Of a stretch of DNA of 64,000 nucleotides, positions 27,703 to 36,468 are shown piece after piece. Source of the stretch: Acinetobacter sp. ANC 4862 (GTDB lineage: Bacteria; Pseudomonadota; Gammaproteobacteria; Pseudomonadales; Moraxellaceae); the NCBI RefSeq assembly GCF_004336635.1, contig NZ_SJXH01000016.1, positions 1-64,000 on the forward strand, in the 5' to 3' direction. The translations under genes and the position numbers were made by a program. The notes below the pieces were generated by a model. The model was not told the origin of the DNA. It saw only the letters and a list, made by a program, of their open reading frames with translations, and made no database searches. Within the stretch, counting starts at the first letter, position 1. Each line of letters begins with the position of its first letter.

Positions 27703-27815
27703 CGAGTTTTATTCTTTCCTTTTGCCGCTCCAGAATGATTTAACGCTCGAACTGTGCAAAAGCAGCCATCAGTTGCAGCATTAAATTATCCATCGGCATG
27801 GATTGGACAGTAAAA
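27703..27815 (-). pseudogene. Serine recombinase (resolvase/invertase) fragment
   Basis: Minus-strand reading PMDNLMLQLMAAFAQFER-stop-IILERQKERI, the E-helix region of Tn3-type resolvases (usual form AQFERxLIRERQ). An internal stop replaces one codon. The catalytic N-terminus and the helix-turn-helix are missing. Joined directly to the IS5 remnant. Confidence 0.7.
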
Positions 27816-27969
27816 GTAAACCCTAAAGTAACACTATTTTTCTTACAGGGGAAAACGTAGCATCACACTTGAAGCTTTAATTGATCTTATGGTATTGGTT
27901 ACTTTTTTCAGACCTCTGATTCTGACAAACTAATTTTGCTTAACTTGAAATAGATTTATTTTAGCATTC

Positions 27970-29010
27970 TCATTTCAATGCTAAAATCTTTCGTGCACCA
28001 TTGAGTACGAATAAAGAAACCAGTATGCCAATGATTAAGTCTGGATAAGCTGAACCTGTCCAAGCCACAAGTACACCGGCAAATATAACGCCCATATTTA
28101 CGACAACGTCATTCGCCGAGAAAATCCAACTGGCTTTCATATGTACGCCATCTTCTCGATGGCTAGAAATAAGATATAAACATGTCACGTTCGCTATAAG
28201 AGCAAGCAAACCTATAACCACCATGAGGGTGGATTCTGGCTCACTTCCAAACATGAAGCGTCTGATTACATCGACAATAACGATGACAGCGAGTAATAAT
28301 TGAATCCAACCTGCAAAATGAGCTGCTTTCACTTGATACTTCGCAGCTTTTCCGACGGCATATAGCGCAATACCATAAACGGCTGCATCGGCAAACATAT
28401 CTAAAGAGTCAGCAATTAATCCTGTAGATGCAGCAATAATACCGCTGATAAATTCAATAAAGAAAAGTAAAGCATTAATGGCTAATAGCAGTTGAAGAAC
28501 TTTAGCCTGTTTAACCGGATCAGGCTCATTTGGTATATCTCCTGAAGAAAGCTGTGTTTCATCAAGTTTCGCACCAAAACCGAGTCCTTCAAGTTTAGTC
28601 GTAATTTGTTCAATACCTTCATTATGGAAGACTTTTAGTTTTCGATTGGGAAGATCAAAAATAAGACCTTTGACTGCTTCAATATCTGAAAGGGTCATAC
28701 GAACGATTTGCTCTTCCGCAGAGCAATCCATTTTCGTAATGATGTACTCACTCATGTATTGACAGTCTTTTGAAACTTCTTCGACGCCTAGATTTTCTTT
28801 GGGGTCAGAACCACAACAGGATGGAGCGGTATCTTGACAACTATTTGAAAGGTTACAGCAAGCAGATGAAGGTTTTCCCCCATCCTCATCACAACTAGGC
28901 ATGCTATCACAATTTTTTGAAGTGCTTTCTTTTGAAATTGATGGCTGATTTTCTGGTTGAAACTTCCTATCTTCACCTAGTGTTTCTTTACTACATCCAC
29001 AGCCACTCAT
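27970..29010 (-). CDS. Cation diffusion facilitator with Cys-rich N-terminus and HMA-like domain
   Basis: 346 aa. Residues 1-80 are hydrophilic with about 14 cysteines (MSGCGCSKE, CNLSNSCQD, SCCGSD), probably a metal-sequestering tail. Residues 85-150 resemble an HMA metal-binding domain but read KMDCSAEE, so only one Cys of the usual CxxC. From 170 on are six helices of a CDF exporter, with the metal-site helices DSLDMFADAAV and SANDVVVNMGV. Expected to export Zn/Co/Cd-type ions from the cytosol. No partner or regulator gene (merR/arsR) adjoins it; resolvase and IS relics at its 3' side point to transposon origin. Confidence 0.88.
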   Translation of the reverse strand: MSGCGCSKETLGEDRKFQPENQPSISKESTSKNCDSMPSCDEDGGKPSSACCNLSNSCQDTAPSCCGSDPKENLGVEEVSKDCQYMSEYIITKMDCSAEEQIVRMTLSDIEAVKGLIFDLPNRKLKVFHNEGIEQITTKLEGLGFGAKLDETQLSSGDIPNEPDPVKQAKVLQLLLAINALLFFIEFISGIIAASTGLIADSLDMFADAAVYGIALYAVGKAAKYQVKAAHFAGWIQLLLAVIVIVDVIRRFMFGSEPESTLMVVIGLLALIANVTCLYLISSHREDGVHMKASWIFSANDVVVNMGVIFAGVLVAWTGSAYPDLIIGILVSLFVLNGARKILALK

Positions 29011-29100
29011 CAGGATACCTATTGAAAAAGTAATAATTAAAAAATACCGTTATCTCAAAGTTATAAAATCTAAATCTTCAACGATGCTATTAAACTGATT

Positions 29101-29379
29101 TTATTCAGTTTTAAATGATGGATTACGATCTCTATATAGTGCTAATGCTTTTAATTCATTTGACAGAAATAATTCTGATTCTTCTTTCCAAGTCGATTTT
29201 CTAGTATCAAGATGCCTATTATTAGATATCCAATCAGAAACTACAGCATACATACAAGAATTGTCGGCAAAAACTAATTTAGCTTGATTGTCGGTTAAAT
29301 TTTTGAAAACTTTATGGCTGGGTAATATTGATCCAGACACATGAAAAAATGTATATACATATTTATAATTACTGTTCAT
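29101..29379 (-). CDS. Hypothetical 92-aa protein
   Basis: MNSNYKYVYTFFHVSGSILP, FADNSCMYAVVSDWISNNRH, ELKALALYRDRNPSFKTE. No signal peptide and no recognised family. It lies 90 bp upstream of the CDF gene on the same strand and could be co-transcribed. Composition is like its neighbours. Confidence 0.5.
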   Translation of the reverse strand: MNSNYKYVYTFFHVSGSILPSHKVFKNLTDNQAKLVFADNSCMYAVVSDWISNNRHLDTRKSTWKEESELFLSNELKALALYRDRNPSFKTE

Positions 29380-29783
29380 GTGGACTGCTCTTACCTCAAT
29401 ATTTCACTATGATAGCAAACCTATATCGAAATCACACTGACCGTGTCCACACTAAAAGGTATTTAAAACTCCGTATCAGTTTTAAGCATTTTCACAATTT
29501 ATTGTCTTCGTAAAGTCACAATCCACGTAGTTTAAGAATATCGATTCAATGATCATCATTTTTTATCTGGTAATTTTTCAGACTATCTATCCTGTTTAAA
29601 ACTATTGATTCATGCAAAAATAAACTTGATGCTTAACGCCCACTCTCACCTTCTGGGGGTAAAATTTAAGCCATTGCAAGAGTTCAAGCCTGATCAGCTT
29701 GTTTTAGGAATTTAAAGCAATAAAGAAGGTTGCCCTTCACTATTGCTTTTAAAAAACAATTGAATGATTTCATTCAAAAAAAT
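29380..29783. other. Intergenic, no gene seen
   Basis: Sequence between the hypothetical gene and the end of the SDR gene. No coding frame or clear terminator. Confidence 0.45.
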
Positions 29784-30593
29784 TTATACTTTTTTATTTG
29801 CTGTCGCATATTCATAAATAATATCCAGATCTTTCTGAATAGAATTGGCCACGATATTCGGCAGGACCTGATTGACCTTGACGAAGATTTTTTCAGAATA
29901 GCCCACCTGATAGGACTGACAATCCTTCTGCAGAAATTGATAAAATTCCTGGGCAACAAATTCTGGCGTGTCAATATTCGTACCCAGTCGGATATTCATC
30001 TCAACCACATCAGGATGATTCATTTCGGTATTGGTGGCCCGCGGTGAGAAATAGCGGAATTTGATCGGGGTCTTACTATATTCACGTGCCAGAGCTTCAG
30101 TCGCACCGCGCAGGGCGAATTTGCTGGCGCAATAGCTCACATAACCTGGATAGCCAATACTGCCTAAAGTAGAGCCGATATTAATAATCTGGCTCGGCTG
30201 ACTTTTGGACATCAGCGGGATCATGCCTTGCACCAGCTGCAACGGATACACAACATTAATCAGCATCATCTGTTCCATCATTTCATGTGACTGATCTGAA
30301 AATAGGGAAAAATCATTGATTCCGGCATTGTTGATATAATAATTAATGGGGGTGTTCAGTTTGGAAATTTCACTGATCAGATCATCACGGCTTTGCTGCT
30401 GGGACAGATCACAGTGAATATCATTCAGTTTAATCTGCGGATAGCGCTGTGCCAGTTTGTCACGTAACTTTTGCAAAGCCTGCTGATTGCGACCAACCAG
30501 AACCAGATTCAGGCCATTTTTCCCGAGGATATCGGCAATCGCCTGACCAATGCCACCGGTTGCGCCTAGAAGGACTGCGGTTAAATTAGACAT
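29784..30593 (-). CDS. Short-chain dehydrogenase/reductase
   Basis: 269 aa. The NAD(P)-binding motif LLGATGGIGQAIADIL is at residues 8-23, the NNAG-type stretch is YYINNAGIND, and the catalytic Ser and Tyr-x3-Lys are in NIGSTLGSIGYPGYVSYCAS followed by K. Last gene of a four-gene minus-strand operon (33.9 to 29.8 kb) with a thermostable-hemolysin-family protein, an AMP-dependent ligase and a TauD-type oxygenase. It probably reduces a carbonyl or oxidises an alcohol in the product pathway; the substrate is unknown. Confidence 0.9.
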   Translation of the reverse strand: MSNLTAVLLGATGGIGQAIADILGKNGLNLVLVGRNQQALQKLRDKLAQRYPQIKLNDIHCDLSQQQSRDDLISEISKLNTPINYYINNAGINDFSLFSDQSHEMMEQMMLINVVYPLQLVQGMIPLMSKSQPSQIINIGSTLGSIGYPGYVSYCASKFALRGATEALAREYSKTPIKFRYFSPRATNTEMNHPDVVEMNIRLGTNIDTPEFVAQEFYQFLQKDCQSYQVGYSEKIFVKVNQVLPNIVANSIQKDLDIIYEYATANKKV

Positions 30594-30641
30594 GGATTAT
30601 TTCTCTTTCTATTGAATTTTTAATGTGATGTAGCATCCCGC

Positions 30642-31502
30642 TTAAAAGGCAGGATTTAAGCCCAGCCCCATACAAATATACAGCTTCCGGTTTTCAAGGG
30701 GCACCAGAATTTCACGTCGTCCATGCATAAAGCGCTTATTGTCAATAATCGCCAGATCGCCGTCCTGCCAGTTGATTTCAGATGTATAGTTTTCACAGTG
30801 TTCTGCAAGTTCAACAATCAAATCCTGACTGATTTCAGAACCATCGGCAAAATAAAAGCGTGGCTTTTCGTAATTGTAGGAAGGTCCCAGTAAAGTATTG
30901 GCAAAAGCGGGCACACCTTTTAAATTATCACTACGCACCATATTCATTTTCAAGTGGTACTGCACGCCTTCATCCTCTGCCTGGCTGATGCTCTGCCCAG
31001 GAATCATCTGAACAAACTGCTGCAGATCATGCTGCGTGACCTGTTCAGCATCGCTCATATTTAGTGCTGTAGCGACATATCTTTGCCAGATGTGTTTAGG
31101 TAAATAGCGGCTGATGGTCATCGGCTCAGCAAATTTTTGCTTGAGCGTTTCAGGCAGACTCTGCCAAACTTGATATCCATCACACAACGTGGTCTGAGAA
31201 CCTTGTGAAGCACTTTTCTCACTAAAAAATGCAATGATGTCAGGTGGTAAAGGTGTCGTGCCGTTTTCAATATGTAGCCCCATTGCCTGGGTACCTGCAT
31301 CAACTTTCTGCGATTGCCGAGTGATATTTTCACGTGCCGGGTCATAGGTCAGCTTCTGGCATAGGCTATTCATCAATTCACTGAAAGACTCTACATCATA
31401 ATGTTCATCTCTTAATAACACCCAACCCTGCTCAACCAAGGTATTTTTAATGTGCTGATGAGATGATTTTAATTGTGTTTGTGCGATGTTCATTTGTTTC
31501 AC
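30642..31502 (-). CDS. TauD/TfdA-type Fe(II)/2-oxoglutarate-dependent oxygenase
   Basis: 286 aa. The iron ligands are recognisable: MGLHIENGTTPLPPDIIAFF supplies His-x-Glu (HxE instead of the more common HxD), and the distal His is in IDNKRFMHGRREI, with the following Arg for 2-oxoglutarate. GVQYHLKMNMVRSD and DLIVELAEHCENYTSEINWQ lie between. It is expected to hydroxylate, desaturate or otherwise oxidise the compound activated by the neighbouring ligase. Spacing is 75 bp from the ligase gene and 48 bp to the SDR gene. TauD-like enzymes paired with acyl ligases make, for example, isonitriles, but nothing here proves that. Confidence 0.9.
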   Translation of the reverse strand: MKQMNIAQTQLKSSHQHIKNTLVEQGWVLLRDEHYDVESFSELMNSLCQKLTYDPARENITRQSQKVDAGTQAMGLHIENGTTPLPPDIIAFFSEKSASQGSQTTLCDGYQVWQSLPETLKQKFAEPMTISRYLPKHIWQRYVATALNMSDAEQVTQHDLQQFVQMIPGQSISQAEDEGVQYHLKMNMVRSDNLKGVPAFANTLLGPSYNYEKPRFYFADGSEISQDLIVELAEHCENYTSEINWQDGDLAIIDNKRFMHGRREILVPLENRKLYICMGLGLNPAF

Positions 31503-31577
31503 TCACTGTTTCTGCCTATTTCAGGACTGATACCCGGGCAGAAGGAACTGTTTAAATTTGCCATTCATCTGCAGCAA

Positions 31578-33125
31578 TCAACTTTGCAGCAAAGCTGCAT
31601 GGAAGTGCTGTTTTATCTGGTTACGTCGTAATTTTCCGTTATCGGTCAGCATCTTATTTTTTAGGGAAAATGGCTCTGCTGCACGACACCAGTGCTTAAT
31701 CTGGGCATAGTCCGGCATACGTGCATTGGCTTTTTGAATGGCCGCTTCAATCAGGTTGTCTGAAGTGTAAGCTCTGGCATAAATCACGGCGGACAAATGC
31801 GGCTGCGCTTCGCCAAAAATGGCAATCTGATGAATTTCCGGTTCGCTTAAACTGTTCGATTCCACCCATTCTGGCGAGATGTTTCGGCCAAAGCTGCTCA
31901 CAATAATCTGCTTAATCCGGCCGGTAATATATAAATAGCCTTCTTCATCAAAATATCCGGCATCGCCAGTATGGATATAGGGGCTGACTGCCATGTCATT
32001 GACATAGCCAAGCATGGCATTGCCCTTGACCACCACTTCACCATTTTGTTCTATTTTGACTTCTACATGCGGCAAAATGCGTCCCACACTGCCAATTTTG
32101 CGTGCACTGGGCAAATTCAGGCTCACCACCGAAGCACATTCCGATAGACCATATCCCTCATACACCGGGAGATTTAGCCTCTGACACTGGCTGAGTAAAT
32201 CTGGTGAAACTTTTCCTCCACCTACAGCAATAAATTTCAGCGTGGCAAAATCTGCAGATCCATGTTCGGCAATATATTCCACAATCGCCTTGAGCATTTG
32301 TGGGAGCAGAATCACGCTTTCAATCTGATATTTCCGCACCGCATCCACGAAGTACTGCACATTAAACTCATGATTGGAGATCAGGCCAAACTGACTAACC
32401 TCTTCCACAACCACGGATCTCCCCATGCTGAGAGCAACGTAGATCCCTGCAATATTTTCCAGTAATGTGGCAAATGGAATGAGGCATAAATGACGGCCCA
32501 AGTGACTGGATACCAGTGCATTACTTAAGGACGCTGTAATTGAGTCAATGGTTTCCTCCGCCAGGCAGACACCCTTTGGCGTACCGGTACTGCCAGAAGT
32601 ATAAGTAATTTTTGAAGGCTGTTTGGAAGGGTTCAATTTTATATCACCCAGTTCAGGGTTCTCTTGATGATCCAATAAATGGATAAACTGCCCGCTGAAG
32701 GCATCTGAAGTTGAAACGTCTCTGCGACCTGCATGTTCTGTTAAATTCATCAGCCACTCGGGTATAGAGCAGTTTTTCCCGCCACATTTTTCTTCAATAT
32801 CGCCACTTGTATCCGTCACACAAATACTATCGACCTGACTGTCCTGAAGCAGATGCTTGACCTGATCCGGGGTGAAAAACAGGGGAATCGGAATCACGGT
32901 TATGCCAGCTTTCCTGGCCGCAAGATCAACCAGAATCCAGTTCACACTATTGACACCCCAGATGGCGAGTCTTTGTATTTTCATCTGAATCAGTTCAGCA
33001 CTGAGCTGATTCACCTGAATGTTTAATTCAGCATAACTGACCGTCCTGTCAGCACTGACAATGGCTTCCCGTATCGGGTCTTGTTTTGCATAAGTTGAAA
33101 TTGCATCGAACAAACTATTCATCAT
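31578..33125 (-). CDS. AMP-dependent acyl/aryl ligase
   Basis: 515 aa, a complete ANL-superfamily adenylating enzyme: A3 YTSGSTGTPKGV (about residue 195), A5 VYEGYGLSE, A7 YIHTGDAGYFDEEGYLYITG, A8 GRIKQIIVSSFGRNISPEW and A10 NGKLRRNQI. It activates a carboxylate as an acyl adenylate and probably transfers it to CoA or another acceptor. No carrier protein is encoded next to it. The residues 110-170 contain an unusual Cys-rich insert (EEKCGGKNC). The substrate cannot be read from sequence by eye. Confidence 0.9.
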   Translation of the reverse strand: MMNSLFDAISTYAKQDPIREAIVSADRTVSYAELNIQVNQLSAELIQMKIQRLAIWGVNSVNWILVDLAARKAGITVIPIPLFFTPDQVKHLLQDSQVDSICVTDTSGDIEEKCGGKNCSIPEWLMNLTEHAGRRDVSTSDAFSGQFIHLLDHQENPELGDIKLNPSKQPSKITYTSGSTGTPKGVCLAEETIDSITASLSNALVSSHLGRHLCLIPFATLLENIAGIYVALSMGRSVVVEEVSQFGLISNHEFNVQYFVDAVRKYQIESVILLPQMLKAIVEYIAEHGSADFATLKFIAVGGGKVSPDLLSQCQRLNLPVYEGYGLSECASVVSLNLPSARKIGSVGRILPHVEVKIEQNGEVVVKGNAMLGYVNDMAVSPYIHTGDAGYFDEEGYLYITGRIKQIIVSSFGRNISPEWVESNSLSEPEIHQIAIFGEAQPHLSAVIYARAYTSDNLIEAAIQKANARMPDYAQIKHWCRAAEPFSLKNKMLTDNGKLRRNQIKQHFHAALLQS

Positions 33126-33173
33126 TTTTAAAGATTCCGCGCTTCAGTACTGGAGAACAACTTGCATACAGAT

Positions 33174-33917
33174 TTAGCCCTTGAAACTATAAAGTTCCTT
33201 GGTGACAGCAAGTGCCTCGGCCACATGAATGGCCAGAACATAGGGTTTCTGCTGATAGTAACTACCCCATTGTCTTTTCGCTTCGCCGAGTAGCTCGGGG
33301 TTGGCTTTATCAATCACATGAAAATGCACTCCCATCTGTTGCAGCACATATCGGACAGCAGCAGTACCGGTGCAAACTGCCCATTCAATGTTTTTCTGGG
33401 TTAAATGAAACACCAAGAAAGCCACCATCAGTTTTGCATGATCCATATTCAGTGCCGCTAGATTGCCAATTTCAACAATCTGCTCTCTTGCGACCAAAGT
33501 ATTGCCAAGTTTCTCCAGGGTCATTTCAATAGGTTCATCCAGATACTGTTCCAGAAAAGCAGCGTTATTCTTTAAATGTTCCAGTCCAATAGCAACCTGC
33601 ATTTCCTGTTCGACATAGCCTGCAAATAAGGTTGGAAAAAACTCAGAGATGGAGGCCTCATGTACTGCACGATATTTATCACGAATAAAGTTTTCTACTG
33701 CGATACGTTCCGATGATCTGCTTCGGTCCAAGGTTTTTACCCTGACACCAAGAGATGAATGCTTGGACGAGACTATTGGAGATAATGAATCATTTTTTTG
33801 TTCTAAAAGTTTTTGAATGTGTAGTTGTTTTTTATATTTTGGCTGATTCGGATTGTAATTCAGATAATGAATTTGATTGGATGAATTACAATCAAAGTTG
33901 AATTTTATCACTCTCAT
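33174..33917 (-). CDS. Thermostable-hemolysin-family protein (GNAT-like)
   Basis: 247 aa from ATG 33917 (a TTG at 33947 would add ten residues). Motifs of the family: AVENFIRDKYRAVHEASISE, LFAGYVEQEMQVAIGLEHL, FLEQYLDEPIE, EIGNLAALNMDHAKLM, FVLQQMGVHF-type stretch and WGSYYQQKPYVLA. The family is named after a Vibrio hemolysin but has an acyltransferase fold related to acyl-homoserine-lactone synthases. First gene of the operon. I infer it transfers the acyl group activated by the ligase to an acceptor. Confidence 0.88.
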   Translation of the reverse strand: MRVIKFNFDCNSSNQIHYLNYNPNQPKYKKQLHIQKLLEQKNDSLSPIVSSKHSSLGVRVKTLDRSRSSERIAVENFIRDKYRAVHEASISEFFPTLFAGYVEQEMQVAIGLEHLKNNAAFLEQYLDEPIEMTLEKLGNTLVAREQIVEIGNLAALNMDHAKLMVAFLVFHLTQKNIEWAVCTGTAAVRYVLQQMGVHFHVIDKANPELLGEAKRQWGSYYQQKPYVLAIHVAEALAVTKELYSFKG

Positions 33918-34072
33918 TTCACCGAATAAAAATAGATCAGTGATCAAGATAAGAGTCCAAACTTAAAAAATGCTTAATTAAACACAATTGAAAACAATAC
34001 AATCAAAAATAAATATATTTAATATTATTAATAACTTAAAAATGAAAAGTAAAAATATAACTGATTTATTTT

Positions 34073-35056
34073 TCAATCAGGTAACTTATGCCCACAATGT
34101 GGACAGAAAAAATATTTGTTCTTTTCCTGCTCGAGTTCCTCTTCCTTACGCTCATGAATAAGCTGCAATAAAATATCTTGCGTTTGCTCTGAGCTAAGCC
34201 CCACTTCTTTACGTAAATTTTCAATTTTTTCTTTATCTTCAATTAAATCAATTTCAGCAACGTCTAAAAGTTCACGAAATCTTAATTCTAACTTGTGTTT
34301 ACGTTGCCTAAGTTCACTTGCCAAACCATTTGCCAAAATACCCGCTGGAAGTGCGGCTAAACCCACACCTAAAATAGTAATCAAAGCGCCAAGGAATCGA
34401 CCTATGGGCGTGACTGGCGTAACATCGCCATAACCGACTGTTGTCAGCGTAACTACAGCCCACCACATTGCAGCAGGAATTGAGCTAAATACTTCTGGCT
34501 GTGCCTGGTTTTCAACCACATACATTCCAGCGGCTGCGATTATAATCATAATAAGCAAAATAAAAATAACCGCTTGAAATGAACCCTTTTCACGCTGAAT
34601 CACACGCAATAAAATTTGTAACGATACAAAATAACGCGTTAATTTGAGTAATCTGAATAATCTTAGGATTCGAAGGAAACGTAAATCAATATGCACAAAG
34701 AAGTTAATATACGCAGGTAGAATTGCCAGCAAGTCAATGATCGCACTACCGCTTCGTATCCATAACCATCTATTTTTCCATGCGCTTTCAAACGGATTTT
34801 TTTCAGCAATTGCCCAAAATCGTAATAAATACTCTACGGTAAACACAACGATTGAAAATAATTCGAAGGTATCAAATAACAATTGATAGGACTGATAGAT
34901 CTCATTCATAGATTCAAGTAAAACTGCACTTGTATTACCAATAATCAATAAGATAAGAAAGATATTTACGCAGCGACTCAAGGTGCTCTCGTATTCTTCA
35001 TTATGCAAATTATCGTAAACAAATCTACGAAGTTGGTACCACGCGTTGAATTCCAT
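34073..35056 (-). CDS. Voltage-gated-type potassium channel with C-terminal zinc-ribbon tail
   Basis: 327 aa, six transmembrane helices. The S4 segment RFLRILRLFRLLKLTRY (126-142) has regularly spaced arginines, and the selectivity filter TTVGYGD is at 205-211. After S6 comes a charged coiled coil (about 235-310) and a short tail CPHCGH near residue 319, half of a zinc ribbon that could pair between subunits. A tetrameric K+ channel of the Kv/KvAP kind. The coiled coil probably holds the tetramer together. Confidence 0.92.
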   Translation of the reverse strand: MEFNAWYQLRRFVYDNLHNEEYESTLSRCVNIFLILLIIGNTSAVLLESMNEIYQSYQLLFDTFELFSIVVFTVEYLLRFWAIAEKNPFESAWKNRWLWIRSGSAIIDLLAILPAYINFFVHIDLRFLRILRLFRLLKLTRYFVSLQILLRVIQREKGSFQAVIFILLIMIIIAAAGMYVVENQAQPEVFSSIPAAMWWAVVTLTTVGYGDVTPVTPIGRFLGALITILGVGLAALPAGILANGLASELRQRKHKLELRFRELLDVAEIDLIEDKEKIENLRKEVGLSSEQTQDILLQLIHERKEEELEQEKNKYFFCPHCGHKLPD

Positions 35057-35339
35057 ATCAGTGCGTTACTGTGTAATAATATTTTTTTAGTTTAGCTCAA
35101 CCCAGCGCTTAGATATGAGATTTTTTAAAAAATTAATAGCTTTATTTTGATTAAGTATCTGCCCCCAGTTGATTTAAGTAGCGAGCAAAATGAGCTTGAT
35201 AGAACAGATCAATAAGATACACTCACCAACTTACTTTCTGCCCAGTCATGCCAAATTAAGCCTGCATACTGCATACTGATTGTTTTCTTAACAAAAAAAG
35301 ACAGTCACAAAAATACAACACCCCACTGCAAGGAAAAAG
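35057..35339. other. Intergenic with an IS3-end-like word
   Basis: Contains CTGCCCCCAGTTGATTTAAG near 35158, similar to the IS3-type ends at 41824 and 47142 but shorter. No gene. The terminator of the ABC operon was not evident. Confidence 0.35.
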
Positions 35340-36467
35340 CTAGGTCATGGTATGAATCGTATCTTTAAAGCGTTTCCAGGCGACATAGAAAAATACTAGT
35401 GCAATTCCAATGAGCCATAGAAATGCAGGCCAAACTACATTCAGACCTGCCCCTCTGTATAAAATAGCTTGTGCCAGCTCCACAAAATGCGTGGTCGGTG
35501 CAATGAGCATGAGATATTGCAGAAACTCCGGCATACTTTCACGTGGTGTCATCCCGCCTGAAAGCATTTCCATGGGGATCAAAATCAACATCATCAATAG
35601 ACCAAACTGCGGCATTGATTTCGACATGGTGGCCAGATAGATTCCCATCGAGGTGGTGGCAAACAGGGTCAACAAGGCGCCGAAGAAGAATAACCATAAA
35701 TTGCCTTCAATGGGAACCTGCAAGGCCATTTGTACGACCAGTTTTAAACCCATAAAAGCAGCCAGCAATACCACCAGACTCATGGACCAGACTTTTGCCA
35801 TCATGATTTCAAATACAGTGACCGGCATCACCATCAAATGTTCCACCGTACCGTGCTCACGCTCACGGATCAAAGCTGCACCCGTTAGAATGATCGACAG
35901 CATCGCCACGTTATTGATGATTTCCATCACACTACCGAACCATTTCTGGTCCAGCAGCGGATTAAAACGGGCACGCATTTCCAGTTCAACCGGCAAGCTG
36001 CTCACTTCACGATGGCGCAATACATATTCATTCACTTCGGACTGCACAATCTGCTGGACATAGCCTGCACCTGTCATCGCCTGAGACATGCGTGTCGCAT
36101 CCACATTGACCTGAATCGAAGCATCTTTTCCAGACAGCACATCTTCCTGAAAATTGACGGGGATATTGAGAGCAAAAGTAAATTCACCGGCATCCATTCC
36201 GGCATCCATGTTATTCATTTCAGTGGTTTGAGGAATAAAATAGGGTGGATAAAAGGCCGAGGTAATTCGCTCCGATAAGGCCGATCGATCTTCATCGACC
36301 ATCGCAATCGGTGCCATATTCAGGCTATCGGTCATTGCCGTCGCTGCAGTGTAAATTGCGACCGTAAAGGTGTAGATGATGAGGATCAGCATGACTGGGT
36401 CGCGCCATAGACTCCAGAGTTCTTTACAACCGAGCTGATAGATATTCTGTAGTTTTTGCCTGAACAT
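35340..36467 (-). CDS. yhhJ: ABC-2-type permease (YhhJ-like)
   Basis: 375 aa. An N-terminal helix is followed by a large periplasmic domain (about residues 45-180), then five helices in the C-terminal half with the ABC-2 signature region (EREHGTVEHLMVMPVTVFEI, SGGMTPRESMPEFLQYL). It starts 1 bp after the RbbA-type gene and closes the four-gene export operon. The complex should span the inner membrane with the HlyD-type adaptor and outer-membrane factor, exporting an unknown compound. Confidence 0.9.
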   Translation of the reverse strand: MFRQKLQNIYQLGCKELWSLWRDPVMLILIIYTFTVAIYTAATAMTDSLNMAPIAMVDEDRSALSERITSAFYPPYFIPQTTEMNNMDAGMDAGEFTFALNIPVNFQEDVLSGKDASIQVNVDATRMSQAMTGAGYVQQIVQSEVNEYVLRHREVSSLPVELEMRARFNPLLDQKWFGSVMEIINNVAMLSIILTGAALIREREHGTVEHLMVMPVTVFEIMMAKVWSMSLVVLLAAFMGLKLVVQMALQVPIEGNLWLFFFGALLTLFATTSMGIYLATMSKSMPQFGLLMMLILIPMEMLSGGMTPRESMPEFLQYLMLIAPTTHFVELAQAILYRGAGLNVVWPAFLWLIGIALVFFYVAWKRFKDTIHTMT

Positions 36468-36468
36468 G

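Noticed and set aside
30642..33125. Assigning isonitrile synthesis to the ligase-oxygenase pair
   Set aside because: Known isonitrile operons also need a carrier protein and a dehydratase-like enzyme, which are absent here.
35653..36063. Long open frame opposite the ABC permease gene (similar cases at 45364-45825, 37959-38327, 25165-25677)
   Set aside because: Antisense to well-supported genes; no protein features and no start signals.
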